Below, piece after piece: positions 43,473-55,837 of a stretch of 64,000 nucleotides of DNA (position 1 is the first letter of the stretch; every line of letters begins with the position of its first letter). Both the position numbers and the translations under genes were made by a program. This DNA is from Alphaproteobacteria bacterium (GTDB lineage Bacteria; Pseudomonadota; Alphaproteobacteria; Caulobacterales; Caulobacteraceae), in the NCBI GenBank assembly GCA_018821435.1, contig JAHJME010000014.1, positions 1 to 64,000 on the forward strand. The letters are read 5' to 3'. The notes beneath the pieces were generated by a model that saw only the letters and a list, made by a program, of their open reading frames with translations, was not told the DNA's origin and did not search any database.

Positions 43473-45065
43473 ATGATCACCGTTTCTCGCTGGAGGATCA
43501 TCCTCGTCGCCCTGGCGGCGCTGTATGGCTTCCTCTTCACGCTGCCCAACGTGCTGCCGGCCTCGGTGCGCGACAGTCTGCCCGGGTTCCTGCCCAAGCA
43601 GACGCTGAACCTCGGTCTCGATCTCCAGGGCGGGTCCTACCTGCTCTATGAGGTCGACACCGACGCGCTGCGCACCGAGCTGCTGACCAATCTGGTGGAA
43701 GACAGCCGCACCGCCCTGCGGGGCGCTGAGATCGACTTCACCGGTCTGGGCGTCGCCAACGGCGAGGTGAATGTCCGCATCAACAATCCGGCCCAGGTCG
43801 AGCAGGCCGCCAAGATCCTGCGCGAGTCCCTCGGCACGGTGATGGCCAGCGGCGGTCGCGATGTGGTGGTCAGCGTCGCCGCCGACCAGCGCATCCGGGT
43901 CAGCTTCGTCGCCCAGGCGCTGAACGCGCAGGCCGCGAAGGCGGTGGATCAATCGATCGAGGTCATCCGGCGACGGATCGACGAACTCGGCACCAAGGAG
44001 CCCGACATCCGTCGTCAGGGCTCGAACCGGATCTCGATCGCCGCCCCCGGCGAAAGCGACCCGAAGAAGCTGCAGGCCATCGTCGGCCAGACGGCGAAGC
44101 TGACGTTCCAGATGGTCGATGAGACCGCCGACATCGCCCAGGCCCAACAGGGGCGCTTGCCCCCGGGCACGATGCTCGTTCCGGGCGATGACATTCAGCC
44201 CTTCTACGTGGTCAAGAAGCGCGCCGAGGTGACGGGTGAGATGCTCACCGACGCCCAGGGCAGCTTCGATCAGCAGACCGGGCGGCCGGTGGTCACGTTC
44301 CGCTTCAATTCCATCGGCGCGAAGCGGTTCGGCGCGGTCACGACGGCCAGCGTCGGCAAGCGCTTCGCCATCGTCCTCGACAACAAGGTGATCTCGGCGC
44401 CGAACATCATCAACCCGATCACGGGCGGCAACGGCCAGATCAGCGGTAACTTCACCACCGAGAGCGCCAACAACCTGGCGATCCTGCTTCGCGCCGGCGC
44501 GCTTCCCGCGCCGCTGACGATCCAGGAACAGCAGACCGTCAGCGCCGAGCTGGGGGCCGACGCGATCCGCGCCGGCGCCATCTCGCTGATGATCGGCGGC
44601 GTCGCGATCATCATCTTCATCGTGCTGGCCTATGGCCTGTTCGGGGTCTTCGCGGCTGTCGCGCTGATCGTGAACGTGCTGCTGATCCTCGGCATCATGT
44701 CGATGACCCAGGCGACGCTGACCTTCCCGGGCATCGCCGGCCTGATCCTGACACTGGCCGTGGCGGTCGACGCCAACGTGCTGATCTACGAGCGGGTCCG
44801 CGACGAGGCGCACGCCGGGCGAACACCGATCATGGCCTTGGAGCACGGCTACAGCCGCGCCCTGGTCTCTATCCTGGACGCCAACATCACCAGCGCCATT
44901 TCCGCCATCATCATGTTCCAGTTCGGCTCCGGGCCGATCCGCGGCTTCGCCTGGACCCTGCTGATCGGCGTCGTCACCTCGGTGTTTACGGCCGTGGTCA
45001 TCACCCAGGTCCTGATCGGCTTCTGGTTCCGCGCCACGAAGCCCAAGTCCCTGCCGATCGAATAG
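43473..45065 (+). CDS. secD: Protein translocase subunit SecD
   Basis: This 530-residue RND-family protein uses the proton gradient to help pull proteins from SecYEG. Features are an N-terminal helix, LNLGLDLQGGSYLLYEV (D1 motif, about 48-64), a large periplasmic P1 region (to about 340), and five further helices with DANVLIYERVRDE, which contains the proton-relay Asp. Length (530) is normal for alphaproteobacteria. secF follows after 9 bases. Confidence 0.96.
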   Translation: MITVSRWRIILVALAALYGFLFTLPNVLPASVRDSLPGFLPKQTLNLGLDLQGGSYLLYEVDTDALRTELLTNLVEDSRTALRGAEIDFTGLGVANGEVNVRINNPAQVEQAAKILRESLGTVMASGGRDVVVSVAADQRIRVSFVAQALNAQAAKAVDQSIEVIRRRIDELGTKEPDIRRQGSNRISIAAPGESDPKKLQAIVGQTAKLTFQMVDETADIAQAQQGRLPPGTMLVPGDDIQPFYVVKKRAEVTGEMLTDAQGSFDQQTGRPVVTFRFNSIGAKRFGAVTTASVGKRFAIVLDNKVISAPNIINPITGGNGQISGNFTTESANNLAILLRAGALPAPLTIQEQQTVSAELGADAIRAGAISLMIGGVAIIIFIVLAYGLFGVFAAVALIVNVLLILGIMSMTQATLTFPGIAGLILTLAVAVDANVLIYERVRDEAHAGRTPIMALEHGYSRALVSILDANITSAISAIIMFQFGSGPIRGFAWTLLIGVVTSVFTAVVITQVLIGFWFRATKPKSLPIE

Positions 45066-45074
45066 AGACAGATC

Positions 45075-46016
45075 ATGCCTTGGCCCCTCATCCGTCTGCT
45101 GCCGCGTGAGTTCCACGTCGACTTCGTGCGTGGCGCGCCGATCGCGGCGATCATCTCCGCGATCCTCATCGCCGGCTCCATCGGCTCGTTCGTCGTGCAA
45201 GGCCTCAACTTCGGCATCGACTTCGTCGGCGGCACCGCCATCGAAGTGCGCACCAAGGGCCCCGTGCCCCTGGGCGATCTGCGCGCGGCGGTTCCGGCCG
45301 CCGGCGGGCACGACGCCCAGGTCCAGGGCTTCGGCCGTCCGGACACCGCCATCGTCCGCTTCCGCACCGAGGGCTCCGACACCTTCAAGGCCGCCGACGA
45401 GGTGAAGCAGAAGCTGGCCGCCAAGTTCCCCGGCATGGAATTCAAGCCGCCGGTGGTCGTGGGACCCAAGGTCTCCAGCGAGCTGATGAGCGGCGGCTTC
45501 ATGGCCCTGGGCATCGCGATGGCGCTGATGCTCGGCTACATCTGGTTCCGGTTCCAGCTCCAGTTCGGCCTGGGCGCCGTCGTCGCCGTGCTGCACGACG
45601 TGATCCTGACGCTGGGGTTGCTGTCGCTGACCCAGATCGAGTTCTCCATGACCTCGATCGCGGCTCTGCTGACCGTCATCGGCTATTCGATGAACGAGAA
45701 GGTCATCACCTTCGACCGGCTTCGCGAGAACCTGCGCAAGTACAAGACCACGGCGCTTCGCGACGTGATCAACAAGTCCGAGAACGAGCGTCTGTCGCGC
45801 ACCCTGATCACCGGCTCGACGGCGATCCTGGCGCTGTCCGGCGCGCTGTTCCTGGGCGGCCCCGTGCTGTTCCCGCTGGTCTCGACCATGGTGTTCGGCG
45901 TCATCATCGGCACCTATTCGTCGGTCTACGTCGCCCTGCCGATCATCCTGCTCTGGGGCGTGAAGCGGAACGACGACCCGGCCGAGCCGCTGCGGCCCGC
46001 CACCGCCCGCGCTTAG
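45075..46016 (+). CDS. secF: Protein translocase subunit SecF
   Basis: This 313-residue partner of SecD has six helices and the motif NFGIDFVGGTAIEV (about 47-60), the SecF counterpart of the SecD D1 motif. IGYSMNEKVITFDRLRENL (about 200-218) is present; here Asn-Glu-Lys replaces the commoner NDTVV/DR pattern slightly. It completes the SecDF proton-driven motor. The Mth938-like gene follows within 11 bases. Confidence 0.95.
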   Translation: MPWPLIRLLPREFHVDFVRGAPIAAIISAILIAGSIGSFVVQGLNFGIDFVGGTAIEVRTKGPVPLGDLRAAVPAAGGHDAQVQGFGRPDTAIVRFRTEGSDTFKAADEVKQKLAAKFPGMEFKPPVVVGPKVSSELMSGGFMALGIAMALMLGYIWFRFQLQFGLGAVVAVLHDVILTLGLLSLTQIEFSMTSIAALLTVIGYSMNEKVITFDRLRENLRKYKTTALRDVINKSENERLSRTLITGSTAILALSGALFLGGPVLFPLVSTMVFGVIIGTYSSVYVALPIILLWGVKRNDDPAEPLRPATARA

Positions 46017-46026
46017 AGCGCGCGCC

Positions 46027-46386
46027 GTGGCCCGCGACGCACCCACCATCGACGCCTATGGCGACGGCGGGTTCCGCCTCGCCGGACAGCGGCACGACGG
46101 CTCGGTGCTGATCCTGGCCGATACGGCGCGGACGTGGGACGTGACGGCCATGGCGGACCTCAAGCTGTCCGACTTCCAGGCCGTGCTCGACGCGGGCGTG
46201 ACGGACGTGGAGTTCGTGCTGCTGGGCACCGGCGCCCGCAACGCGCTGCCCCCGCGCGAGGTCCGCGAGGGCCTGCGCGCCGCCGGGATGGGCCTGGAAT
46301 TCATGGACACGGCGGCCGCCGCCAAGCTCTACAACCTGCTCACCTCCGAGGGTCGCAGGCTGGCCGCGGCGCTGATTGCGATCTGA
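46027..46386 (+). CDS. Mth938/NDUFAF3-like protein
   Basis: This 119-residue single-domain protein (GTG start) has the DUF498/Mth938 fold pattern: GFRLAGQRHDGSVLIL, a central FVLLGTGARNALPP loop, and a C-terminal AAKLYNLLTSEGRRLAAALIAI helix. The human homologue NDUFAF3 is a respiratory complex I assembly factor. Conservation next to secDF is known for this family. The bacterial role is still unclear. Confidence 0.88.
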   Translation: MARDAPTIDAYGDGGFRLAGQRHDGSVLILADTARTWDVTAMADLKLSDFQAVLDAGVTDVEFVLLGTGARNALPPREVREGLRAAGMGLEFMDTAAAAKLYNLLTSEGRRLAAALIAI

Positions 46387-46478
46387 CCGCGGCCGGGGGC
46401 ACGCAGCGTCAGCTTTCAGCCTGAAACGAAACGCCCTATACCGTCCGCTTAAGGGCAGGGACTCAGAGGGTTAGTTAC

Positions 46479-47093
46479 ATGGCTGGACTACTCGCCAATT
46501 TCCGCAACACGATCATCGTCAGTTTCATTCTGGCGCTGGTCATCATCGGCGCCTACGCCACCGGTCCGCAAGGGACGGGGCCCGCGTTCTGGCAGGCGGT
46601 CTTCCGCTGGCTGCACGTCTTCTTCGGCATCCTTTGGATCGGGCTGCTGTACTACTTCAACTTCGTCCAGATCCGGAAAATGCCGGAAATCCCCGCCGAG
46701 CTGAAGCCGGCCGTCTCCAAGTACATCGCGCCTGAAGCGCTGTTCTGGTTCCGCTGGGCCGCGCTGGCGACCGTGGTCATGGGCCTGGCGATCGCCGGCG
46801 TCCGCGGCTACTCGGCCGAGACGCTGTCGCTGGGTCTGGCCGGCGGCTACGACCCGATGCTGGACAAGCAGTACACGCTGCTGGGCCTGGGCATGTGGCT
46901 GGGCATCATCATGATGCTGAATGTGTGGGGCATCATCTGGCCGAACCAGAAGCGCGCCCTGGGCATCGTGGAAGCCGACGCCGACACCAAGGCCAAGGCG
47001 GCGCGGATGGCCATGCTGGGCTCGCGGACCAACCTGCTGCTGTCGATCCCGATGCTGGCGTCCATGACGATGTCGCAGACGATCTTCAACTAG
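46479..47093 (+). CDS. PuuD-like (urate hydroxylase N-terminal type) membrane protein
   Basis: This 204-residue protein has about five membrane helices. The signature WLHVFFGILWIGLLYYFNF (about 44-62), with its His, resembles the membrane domain of urate hydroxylase PuuD, which binds heme-linked cytochrome in full-length forms. The cytochrome c part is missing here, so it is a stand-alone membrane domain and urate oxidation cannot be claimed. It lies between the NDUFAF3-like and NDUFAF6-like genes and has its own terminator. Confidence 0.75.
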   Translation: MAGLLANFRNTIIVSFILALVIIGAYATGPQGTGPAFWQAVFRWLHVFFGILWIGLLYYFNFVQIRKMPEIPAELKPAVSKYIAPEALFWFRWAALATVVMGLAIAGVRGYSAETLSLGLAGGYDPMLDKQYTLLGLGMWLGIIMMLNVWGIIWPNQKRALGIVEADADTKAKAARMAMLGSRTNLLLSIPMLASMTMSQTIFN

Positions 47094-47112
47094 GGCGACA
47101 GACCTTTGCGAG

Positions 47113-47145
47113 AAGGCCCGCCCACCGGCGGGCCTTTTTCGTTTT
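47113..47145 (+). terminator. Rho-independent terminator after the PuuD-like gene
   Basis: A perfect 10-bp stem AAGGCCCGCC/GGCGGGCCTT (47113-47122 with 47127-47136) with a CACC loop is followed by TTTTTCGTTTT. It lies 20 bases beyond the stop and just before the next start codon. Confidence 0.92.
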
Positions 47146-47154
47146 AAGACGACC

Positions 47155-47856
47155 ATGAGCGACGATCTCGACGACCTGATCCGCCGTGTGGACCCCGACC
47201 GCTGGCTCTCCAGCCGGTTCGTGGGCGATGCGGGCCTGCGCGCCGACGTGATCGCCATCTACGCCTACGACCACGAACTGGCCCGCGCGCCGAAGGTGGC
47301 CTCGAACTCCCTGCTGGGCGAGATCCGCCTGACCTGGTGGCGCGAGATGCTGGACGAGGCCTACGAGGGTCGCCACGTCCGCCACCACCCTACCGCCCAG
47401 GCGCTGGCCGACGTGATCCAACGCCACAGCCTGCCGCGCGAACCGCTGGAGGCGATGATCGACGCGCGCTACCGCGAACTGGACGCTACGCCGCTGTCGA
47501 AGGCCGATGCCTCGGCGCTCGCCTTCGGCACCGCTGGCGCAGCCGCGGATCTCGCCATTCGGGTTCTCGGCGGCGCTTCCGAGGGGCGTTTTGCCAGCGG
47601 CTGGTCGGCGATGTGGGCGCTCTCGCGCCTGATGGCCGACGGACGCGTTGGCGCTGCGGATATGCCTGAGGCGCTGGCGGAAGTCCGGGTGAGCATTGCG
47701 GAGGCTAGGACCGTGGAGCGCCGCGATGTCTCAAGCGACGGCTTTCCGGCCGTCGCGCACGCGACGCTGGCGCCACTCTATGCCGCCGGAAAAAGGTTCG
47801 GCCCGCTCGAGAAGCAGCTTCGCCTGGTCTGGGCCGTTGCGATCGGACGGATCTAG
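47155..47856 (+). CDS. Squalene/phytoene synthase-like protein (NDUFAF6 type)
   Basis: This 233-residue protein keeps the all-helical isoprenoid-synthase fold pattern (RFVGDAGLRADVIAIYAYDHELARAPKVASNSLLGEIRLTWWREML). The first aspartate-rich substrate motif (DxxxD) is altered to YDHEL, and the second is missing. It therefore resembles the non-catalytic NDUFAF6 branch rather than true phytoene synthases. The human homologue assists complex I assembly. It converges with trmFO with no gap. Confidence 0.82.
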   Translation: MSDDLDDLIRRVDPDRWLSSRFVGDAGLRADVIAIYAYDHELARAPKVASNSLLGEIRLTWWREMLDEAYEGRHVRHHPTAQALADVIQRHSLPREPLEAMIDARYRELDATPLSKADASALAFGTAGAAADLAIRVLGGASEGRFASGWSAMWALSRLMADGRVGAADMPEALAEVRVSIAEARTVERRDVSSDGFPAVAHATLAPLYAAGKRFGPLEKQLRLVWAVAIGRI

Positions 47857-47857
47857 C

Positions 47858-49261
47858 TTACTCCGCCAGCTCCAGCGCTGGTTCGCCCTCGACCCAGGTC
47901 TTGAGATCAGCCAACGCCCGTTCGCCCATCATTCGCTTCTTGATCCGGGTCTTTTCCTTGGAGCCCAGCCGGTTGCCGTCGGCGTCGCGCTTCGGCGGCT
48001 CCATCGGCGGCAGCAGGCCATAGTTGATGTTCATCGGCTGAAAGCTGCCCTTGCCGCCTTCCAGGTGGCCGCCCGTGATGTGGGCGACCAGGCCGCCTAG
48101 GGCCGTCGTCGCCGGCGGCGCCTTGATCGGTCGGCCCAGGCGCTCGGCGGCGGCGAAGCGGCCGGCCAGCAGGCCCACGGCCGCGCTCTCCACATAGCCC
48201 TCGACCCCCGTTACCTGGCCGGCGAACCGCAGGCGCGGCTGAACCTTGAGCCGCAGCGACGTGTCCAGCAGACGGGGCGAGTTGATGAAGGTGTTGCGGT
48301 GCAGGCCTCCCAGGCGGGCGAATACGGCCTTCTCCAGCCCGGGGATCATCCGGAAGATGTCGCTCTGGGCGCCGTGCTTCAGCTTGGTCTGGAAGCCGAC
48401 CATGTTCCACAGGGTGCCCAGCGCATTGTCCTGGCGCAGCTGGACGATGGCGTGGGCCTTCACCAGCGGGTCGCGCGGATTGGTCAGGCCGACCGGCTTC
48501 ATCGGGCCGTGGCGCGGGGTCTCGCGGCCCCGCTCGGCCATCACCTCGATGGGCAGGCAGCCATCGAAGTAGGGCACGTTCTCCCAGTCCTTGAATTCGG
48601 ATTTGGGGCCTTCCAGCAGGGCGTCGATGAACGCCTCGTACTGGTCCTTGGTCATGGGACAGTTGATGTAGGCCGCCGCGTCGCCGCCAGGGCCTTCCTT
48701 GTCGTAGCGCGACTGGCGCCAGGCGATGTCCATGTCGATGCTGTCGAGGTTCACGATCGGCGCGATGGCGTCGAAGAACGACAGCTGGCCCTCGCCGGTC
48801 AGGTCCAGGATCGCCGCCGTCAGGGCGGGCGAGGTGAGGGGGCCGGTGGCCACGATCACGCTGTCCCATTCGGCGGGTGGCAGGCCGGCCACTTCCTCGC
48901 GGGAGATCGTCACCAGGGGGTGGGCTTCGAGCCGGGCGGTCACGGCCTCGGAAAAGCCCTCGCGGTCCACGGCCAGCGCGCCGCCGGCCGGCACTTGGTG
49001 GGCGTCGCCGGCGCTCATTATGATCGAGCCCAGGGCGCGCATCTCGGCGTGCAGCAGGCCCACGGCGTTGCCGGTCCAGTCGTCGGCCCGGAACGAGTTG
49101 GAGCAGACCAGTTCGGCCAGCTTGTCGGTGTGGTGGGCGTCGGTGCCGCGCACGGGACGCATCTCGTGCAGGACGACAGGCACGCCGGCCTCGGCGATCT
49201 GCCAGGCGGCTTCCGAGCCGGCCAGGCCGCCGCCGACCACGTGAATTGGGTTCTTTGTCAT
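47858..49261 (-). CDS. trmFO: Methylenetetrahydrofolate-tRNA-(uracil-5-)-methyltransferase TrmFO
   Basis: This 467-residue FAD/NADPH enzyme forms m5U54 in the tRNA T-loop with methylene-THF as the carbon donor. It shows the FAD motif [20 protein letters not shown] (about 7-26), the [27 protein letters not shown] block containing a catalytic Cys, [14 protein letters not shown] and the C-terminal INYGLLPP. Length and motifs match TrmFO and not GidA. It is divergent from the membrane-protein gene. Confidence 0.95.
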   Translation of the reverse strand: MTKNPIHVVGGGLAGSEAAWQIAEAGVPVVLHEMRPVRGTDAHHTDKLAELVCSNSFRADDWTGNAVGLLHAEMRALGSIIMSAGDAHQVPAGGALAVDREGFSEAVTARLEAHPLVTISREEVAGLPPAEWDSVIVATGPLTSPALTAAILDLTGEGQLSFFDAIAPIVNLDSIDMDIAWRQSRYDKEGPGGDAAAYINCPMTKDQYEAFIDALLEGPKSEFKDWENVPYFDGCLPIEVMAERGRETPRHGPMKPVGLTNPRDPLVKAHAIVQLRQDNALGTLWNMVGFQTKLKHGAQSDIFRMIPGLEKAVFARLGGLHRNTFINSPRLLDTSLRLKVQPRLRFAGQVTGVEGYVESAAVGLLAGRFAAAERLGRPIKAPPATTALGGLVAHITGGHLEGGKGSFQPMNINYGLLPPMEPPKRDADGNRLGSKEKTRIKKRMMGERALADLKTWVEGEPALELAE

Positions 49262-49382
49262 GCGTGGCCTAGTAGCAACGAACGCGAAGGATCGCGAGCG
49301 GGGCCTTGCACGCTTAAGACCACGCACGGCAAGGTCCCAGCCGAAGGGGCTGACCGAGTCGCGCTCGGATCAAGCAGGACGG

Positions 49383-50261
49383 ATGACCAAGTTTTCTCCC
49401 AGTGACGCCGCCATGGAAGGCTTCCGCCTGACCAAGGAGCACCCGGGCGTCATGCTCGCCTGGAGCGCTGTCTATCTCGGCGGGATCCTCCTGATCGGTC
49501 TGGTCATGATGGCCAGCCTCGGGCCCCAGTTCATCGCCCTGGCCCGGAAGGGCCAGCTCTCCTCGCCCGACGACGTCGAGGCGGTGGCCAACATGCTGGT
49601 CCAGTCGTGGCCAGCGTTCCTGCTGGTGCTGGTGATGACCGCCGGCCTGATGTCGGTCATCACCGCCGGGGTCATGCGCTTCGTGCTCAAGCCGCAGGAG
49701 CACGGCTTCGCCCACCTCAAGCTGGGCAAGACCGAGCTTCAGCTCACCCTCGCCAACCTGGCCTGCATCGGGCTCTACGCCCTGTCGGTAGTGCTTGGCG
49801 TGATCTTCACCGCCGGCGCGGCGCAGTTCGGGTCGGTGGGCGCGGCGATCGCCATCGCCTTGGTCGCCGCCTTCGGCATCTGGATCGGCGTGCGCCTGTC
49901 GCTGCTGGTGCCGTCCGTCTTCCACACCGGCAAGATCTCGTTCCCGACCGCCTGGGAGAAGACCAAGGGCCACTTCTGGCCGCTGCTGGGCATGATCCTG
50001 CTGGCGGTGGTCTTCTATGTGATCGTCTACATCCTGTTCAGCATCATCAGCATCGCCCTTGTCGAGCTGTCGGGCGGTCAGGCGGCGATCCAGGACATCT
50101 CGCGGCTGACGCCGCTCACGGCCATCGCGGCGGTCATCTACCTGGTGCTGCAGTTCCTCCTGCAGGTGCTGCAGATCGTGATGATCTACGCGCCGTTCGC
50201 CGTGGCCTACCGTGAGCTGGTCCTGAGCGAGGACAAGCCCGCGGTCGACGTCGTCGTCTAG
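49383..50261 (+). CDS. Polytopic membrane protein, function unknown
   Basis: This 292-residue protein has about six membrane helices. The N-terminus (FSPSDAAMEGFRLTKEHPGVMLAWSAVYLGG) and the central VRLSLLVPSVFHTGKISFPTAWEKTKGHFWPLLG resemble a widespread family of membrane proteins often annotated as glycerophosphodiester phosphodiesterase membrane domains, but there is no catalytic site. The ATG at 49383 is preceded by GGACGG. It ends in a hairpin overlapping its stop. Confidence 0.75.
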   Translation: MTKFSPSDAAMEGFRLTKEHPGVMLAWSAVYLGGILLIGLVMMASLGPQFIALARKGQLSSPDDVEAVANMLVQSWPAFLLVLVMTAGLMSVITAGVMRFVLKPQEHGFAHLKLGKTELQLTLANLACIGLYALSVVLGVIFTAGAAQFGSVGAAIAIALVAAFGIWIGVRLSLLVPSVFHTGKISFPTAWEKTKGHFWPLLGMILLAVVFYVIVYILFSIISIALVELSGGQAAIQDISRLTPLTAIAAVIYLVLQFLLQVLQIVMIYAPFAVAYRELVLSEDKPAVDVVV

Positions 50262-50313
50262 ACCATTCGGCGCTTGGGTTGGTTCGATCCCGGCACGACG
50301 AATGGTCTATTTT
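50259..50313 (+). terminator. Hairpin with T-run at the end of the membrane-protein gene
   Basis: A perfect 11-bp inverted repeat TAGACCATTCG/CGAATGGTCTA (50259-50269 with 50299-50309) includes the stop codon and is followed by TTTTCC. The loop is 29 nt, which is long for a terminator. It may work as a terminator or as an RNA stability element. Confidence 0.55.
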
Positions 50314-50328
50314 CCAAGCAAGGGTCTT

Positions 50329-50364
50329 GAGCAAGCGACGGTTCAATCGAACCGACGATTGCTC
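50329..50364 (-). terminator. Imperfect 16-bp hairpin at the end of the GST gene
   Basis: Arms GAGCAAGCGACGGTTC and GAACCGACGATTGCTC match at 14 of 16 positions around an AATC loop. It begins within the stop codon of the glutathione transferase gene. No T-run is seen. Together with the preceding hairpin it insulates two convergent genes. Confidence 0.55.
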
Positions 50365-50975
50365 TAGGCGGCGGCGCTGGGCCGGGCGCTGACCCGGTCG
50401 TGCCAGGCCTTCAGGTTCGCGAGCCCGTCCTCCAGCGGCAGGCCGATCCAGCCCGCGAAGTCCACGGTCGTGAGCAGGCAGATGTCGGCGATGGTGTAGC
50501 TGTCGCCCGCGACGAACGGCGTGACGGCCAGCTCACGGTCCAGCCACTTTTGCGCGCCTTTGTAGGTCTCGGGGTTGCTCTCGCCGAAGTCCTTGTACTG
50601 GGTCAGCAGGGCCGCCGTCAGCGGATGGGCGTGGCGCCAGTACATGCCCACGGGCGTCATCACCGTGAATTCGATCCGGCGGACCCACATGTCCACCAGC
50701 GCCTGTTCGATCGGGGTGGTCCCGAACAGCGGCGGCTCAGGATTGGTGGCCTCGAAGTAGCGGCAGATCGAGACGGTCTCGGAGATGCAGGTTCCGTCGT
50801 CCAGCTCCAGCGTCGGCACCTGGCCCATCGAATTGCGGGCCTTGTGCTCGTCGCTTTTGTGCTCGCGCTTCATCAGGTTCACCCGCGTCTCGGGCAGCTC
50901 GATGCCCTTCTCGGCGAGGAAAATGCGCACGCGTCGCGGGTTCGGCGCCGGATTGGGCGCGCCATAAAGGATCAT
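50364..50975 (-). CDS. Glutathione S-transferase family protein
   Basis: This 203-residue protein has an N-terminal thioredoxin-like domain (MILYGAPNPAPNPRRVRIFLAEKGIEL, about 1-27), a SMGQVPTLELDDGTCISETVSICRYFE glutathione-binding block with the cis-Pro and SES-like motif (about 49-73), and an all-helical C-domain with YTIADICLLTTVDF. It probably conjugates glutathione to electrophiles or acts as a thiol carrier. It is monocistronic on the minus strand, divergent from the DUF885 gene. Substrate is unknown. Confidence 0.9.
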   Translation of the reverse strand: MILYGAPNPAPNPRRVRIFLAEKGIELPETRVNLMKREHKSDEHKARNSMGQVPTLELDDGTCISETVSICRYFEATNPEPPLFGTTPIEQALVDMWVRRIEFTVMTPVGMYWRHAHPLTAALLTQYKDFGESNPETYKGAQKWLDRELAVTPFVAGDSYTIADICLLTTVDFAGWIGLPLEDGLANLKAWHDRVSARPSAAA

Positions 50976-51048
50976 CTCGGTTTCTTCCCCTTGTTGTTGG
51001 CGGCTAGGCTATTTCGAACAACTGTTCGCGACTAGTGCCGGAGTCCCC

Positions 51049-52830
51049 ATGCCCCATCGCCGCAACGTTCTTCTCGGCGCCGGTGCGCTCGCGGCCCTGG
51101 CGGGCCGGGCAGGGGCCGCGCCCCCCGACGACGCGGCGCTGACCGCGCTGCTTTCGCGGCACATGGATGAATATCTGGCGATCTCGCCGGAGGCGGCGGC
51201 TTCCCTCCTGACCGATGCGCGCGGCAAGGCGGCGCGCAGCAAGCTCAACGACCGCTCGCCGGGGGGAAAGGCCGCCGACGTGGCCGCCGCCCGGCGCTGG
51301 CGCGCGGAGCTGAAGCGGATCGACCGCCAGGCGCTGAGTTCTGCCCGGCAGGTGGACTACGACAGCGCCGCCTTCGCCTACGAGATGCTGGACGAGGTGG
51401 GCAGCCGCTACGGCTTCCAGGACCACGCGCTCCGGCCGGGCCCCTACCTCGTCAACCAGATGGCCGGCGCCTATTACTGGCAGCCGCAGGACTTCGCCCG
51501 CGAGCCAATCGCCAGCCGGGACGACGCCGAGGCCTATCTCTCGCGCCTGGACGACTTCGCGCGGGTGCTGGACGGCGAGACCGCCGGTATCAAGGCGGAC
51601 GCGGCGGCGGGGGTCGTCCCACCGGACTTCATCATCGACCGGACGGTCGGACAGCTCGTCGACCTGCGCTCCAACGCCTCGGCCGCCCTGACCGACGGCC
51701 CCGTCGCGCGGGCCGAGGCAGCTGGGTTGCCGGGTGTCGCCCTGGCGGCGCGGGAGATCCTGGATGGACGGGTCATGCCGGCCCTCAACCGCCAGATCGC
51801 CGCGTTGCGATCCTACCGCGCGAACGCCTCGTCCGAGGCCGGCGTCTGGCGCCTGCCCGACGGCGAGGCCTGGTACGCCCTGGCGCTGCGCTCGAACACC
51901 ACCATCGCCACGCCGCCCGAGGAGATGCACCGGATCGGCCTCGACACCTTCCAGGCGCTGAAGGCTGAGCTGGACGGCCTGCTGCGAGCCCAGGGCCTGA
52001 CGGGCGGCGCGGTGGCCGAACGGATCAAGGCGCTGGACCACGACCCCCGCTTCCTGAAGCCCAACACCGACGCCGGCCGCGCCGAGATCCTCAAGTTCTC
52101 GCGCGACCATCTGGCAGGCCTGCACGCCAAGCTGCCCCGCGCCTTCCGCACCCTGCCGGACCGCGACATCACCGTGGATCGCATCCCGGTGGCGATCGAG
52201 GCCGGCGCGCCGGGCGCCTACTACGACGGCCCGCCGGCGGACGGGTCGCGGCCGGGCGTGATCTCCATCAACCTCAAGGACACCGCCGAGTGGCCGACCT
52301 GGCGGCTCAAGACCCTGATCCACCACGAGGGCGACCCGGGCCACCACCTGCAGAACGCCGTGTTCGTGCGCGCGGCGGGCCCGGACATGCCCCTCTACAA
52401 GCACTTCGCCCAGTTCTCATCCTACGTCGAGGGTTGGGCGCTCTACGCTGAGCAGGTGGCGGTCGAGATCGGCGCCTACGAGAACGACCCGTTCGGCCAG
52501 ATCGGCGCGGTGCAGTCGGCCCTGTTCCGCGCGGCCCGGATCGTCGTCGACACCGGCATTCACCACAAGCGCTGGTCCCGCGCCGAGGCCACTCGTTGGA
52601 TGGTCGAGGAGGCGGGCGAGCAGCCGGTCTCCGCCCAGCGCGAGATCGACCGCTACTGCGTCTACCCGGGCCAGGCCTGCGCCTTCATGGTCGGGAGACT
52701 GGAACTCATGCGCACCCGCGCGGCGGCGAAGCAGCGGCAGGGCAAGGCCTTCGACGTGAGGGACTGGCACGAAGCCGTGCTGCGGGCCGGGCCGATGCCG
52801 ATGGAGGTGTTGGCGAGGACGATGGGGTAG
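51049..52830 (+). CDS. DUF885-family exported metallohydrolase with twin-arginine leader
   Basis: This 593-residue protein has a probable Tat signal (MPHRRNVLLGAGALAALAGRAGA) and so would leave as a folded protein through TatABC. The family zinc motif reads LIHHEGDPGHHLQ, with SYVEGWALYAEQVAVEIGAYE and ARIVVDTGIHH further on, the order seen in DUF885 (thermostable carboxypeptidase-like) enzymes. The ATG is the first residue of the leader. The substrate (peptide or ester) is unknown. It converges with uvrA, 7 bases apart. Confidence 0.85.
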   Translation: MPHRRNVLLGAGALAALAGRAGAAPPDDAALTALLSRHMDEYLAISPEAAASLLTDARGKAARSKLNDRSPGGKAADVAAARRWRAELKRIDRQALSSARQVDYDSAAFAYEMLDEVGSRYGFQDHALRPGPYLVNQMAGAYYWQPQDFAREPIASRDDAEAYLSRLDDFARVLDGETAGIKADAAAGVVPPDFIIDRTVGQLVDLRSNASAALTDGPVARAEAAGLPGVALAAREILDGRVMPALNRQIAALRSYRANASSEAGVWRLPDGEAWYALALRSNTTIATPPEEMHRIGLDTFQALKAELDGLLRAQGLTGGAVAERIKALDHDPRFLKPNTDAGRAEILKFSRDHLAGLHAKLPRAFRTLPDRDITVDRIPVAIEAGAPGAYYDGPPADGSRPGVISINLKDTAEWPTWRLKTLIHHEGDPGHHLQNAVFVRAAGPDMPLYKHFAQFSSYVEGWALYAEQVAVEIGAYENDPFGQIGAVQSALFRAARIVVDTGIHHKRWSRAEATRWMVEEAGEQPVSAQREIDRYCVYPGQACAFMVGRLELMRTRAAAKQRQGKAFDVRDWHEAVLRAGPMPMEVLARTMG

Positions 52831-52837
52831 GCGGGGC

Positions 52838-55738
<2,901 letters not shown>

Positions 55739-55822
55739 GCTGTCCCGGAAACACGAAGAGCCCGCGAAAGGGTCCTTCGCGAGACCGCCTAATGTAGGTG
55801 ACGGGACTCAGGGATAACACAG

Positions 55823-55837
55823 GAACGGATCGCGAAC
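55823..55837. promoter_or_regulatory. LexA (SOS) box upstream of uvrA
   Basis: GAAC-N7-GAAC (GAAC, GGATCGC, GAAC) is the alphaproteobacterial LexA operator, GTTC-N7-GTTC on the uvrA strand. It lies 85 bases upstream of the uvrA ATG and 122 bases from the ATG of the divergent regulator gene. uvrA is a known SOS gene in Caulobacter, which supports the call. Confidence 0.8.

Noticed and set aside
42150..46049. A 1299-residue minus-strand open frame spanning yajC, secD and secF
   Set aside because: Only its last 279 residues form a recognisable protein (DUF815 ATPase); the rest is low-complexity shadow of the sec genes caused by high GC.
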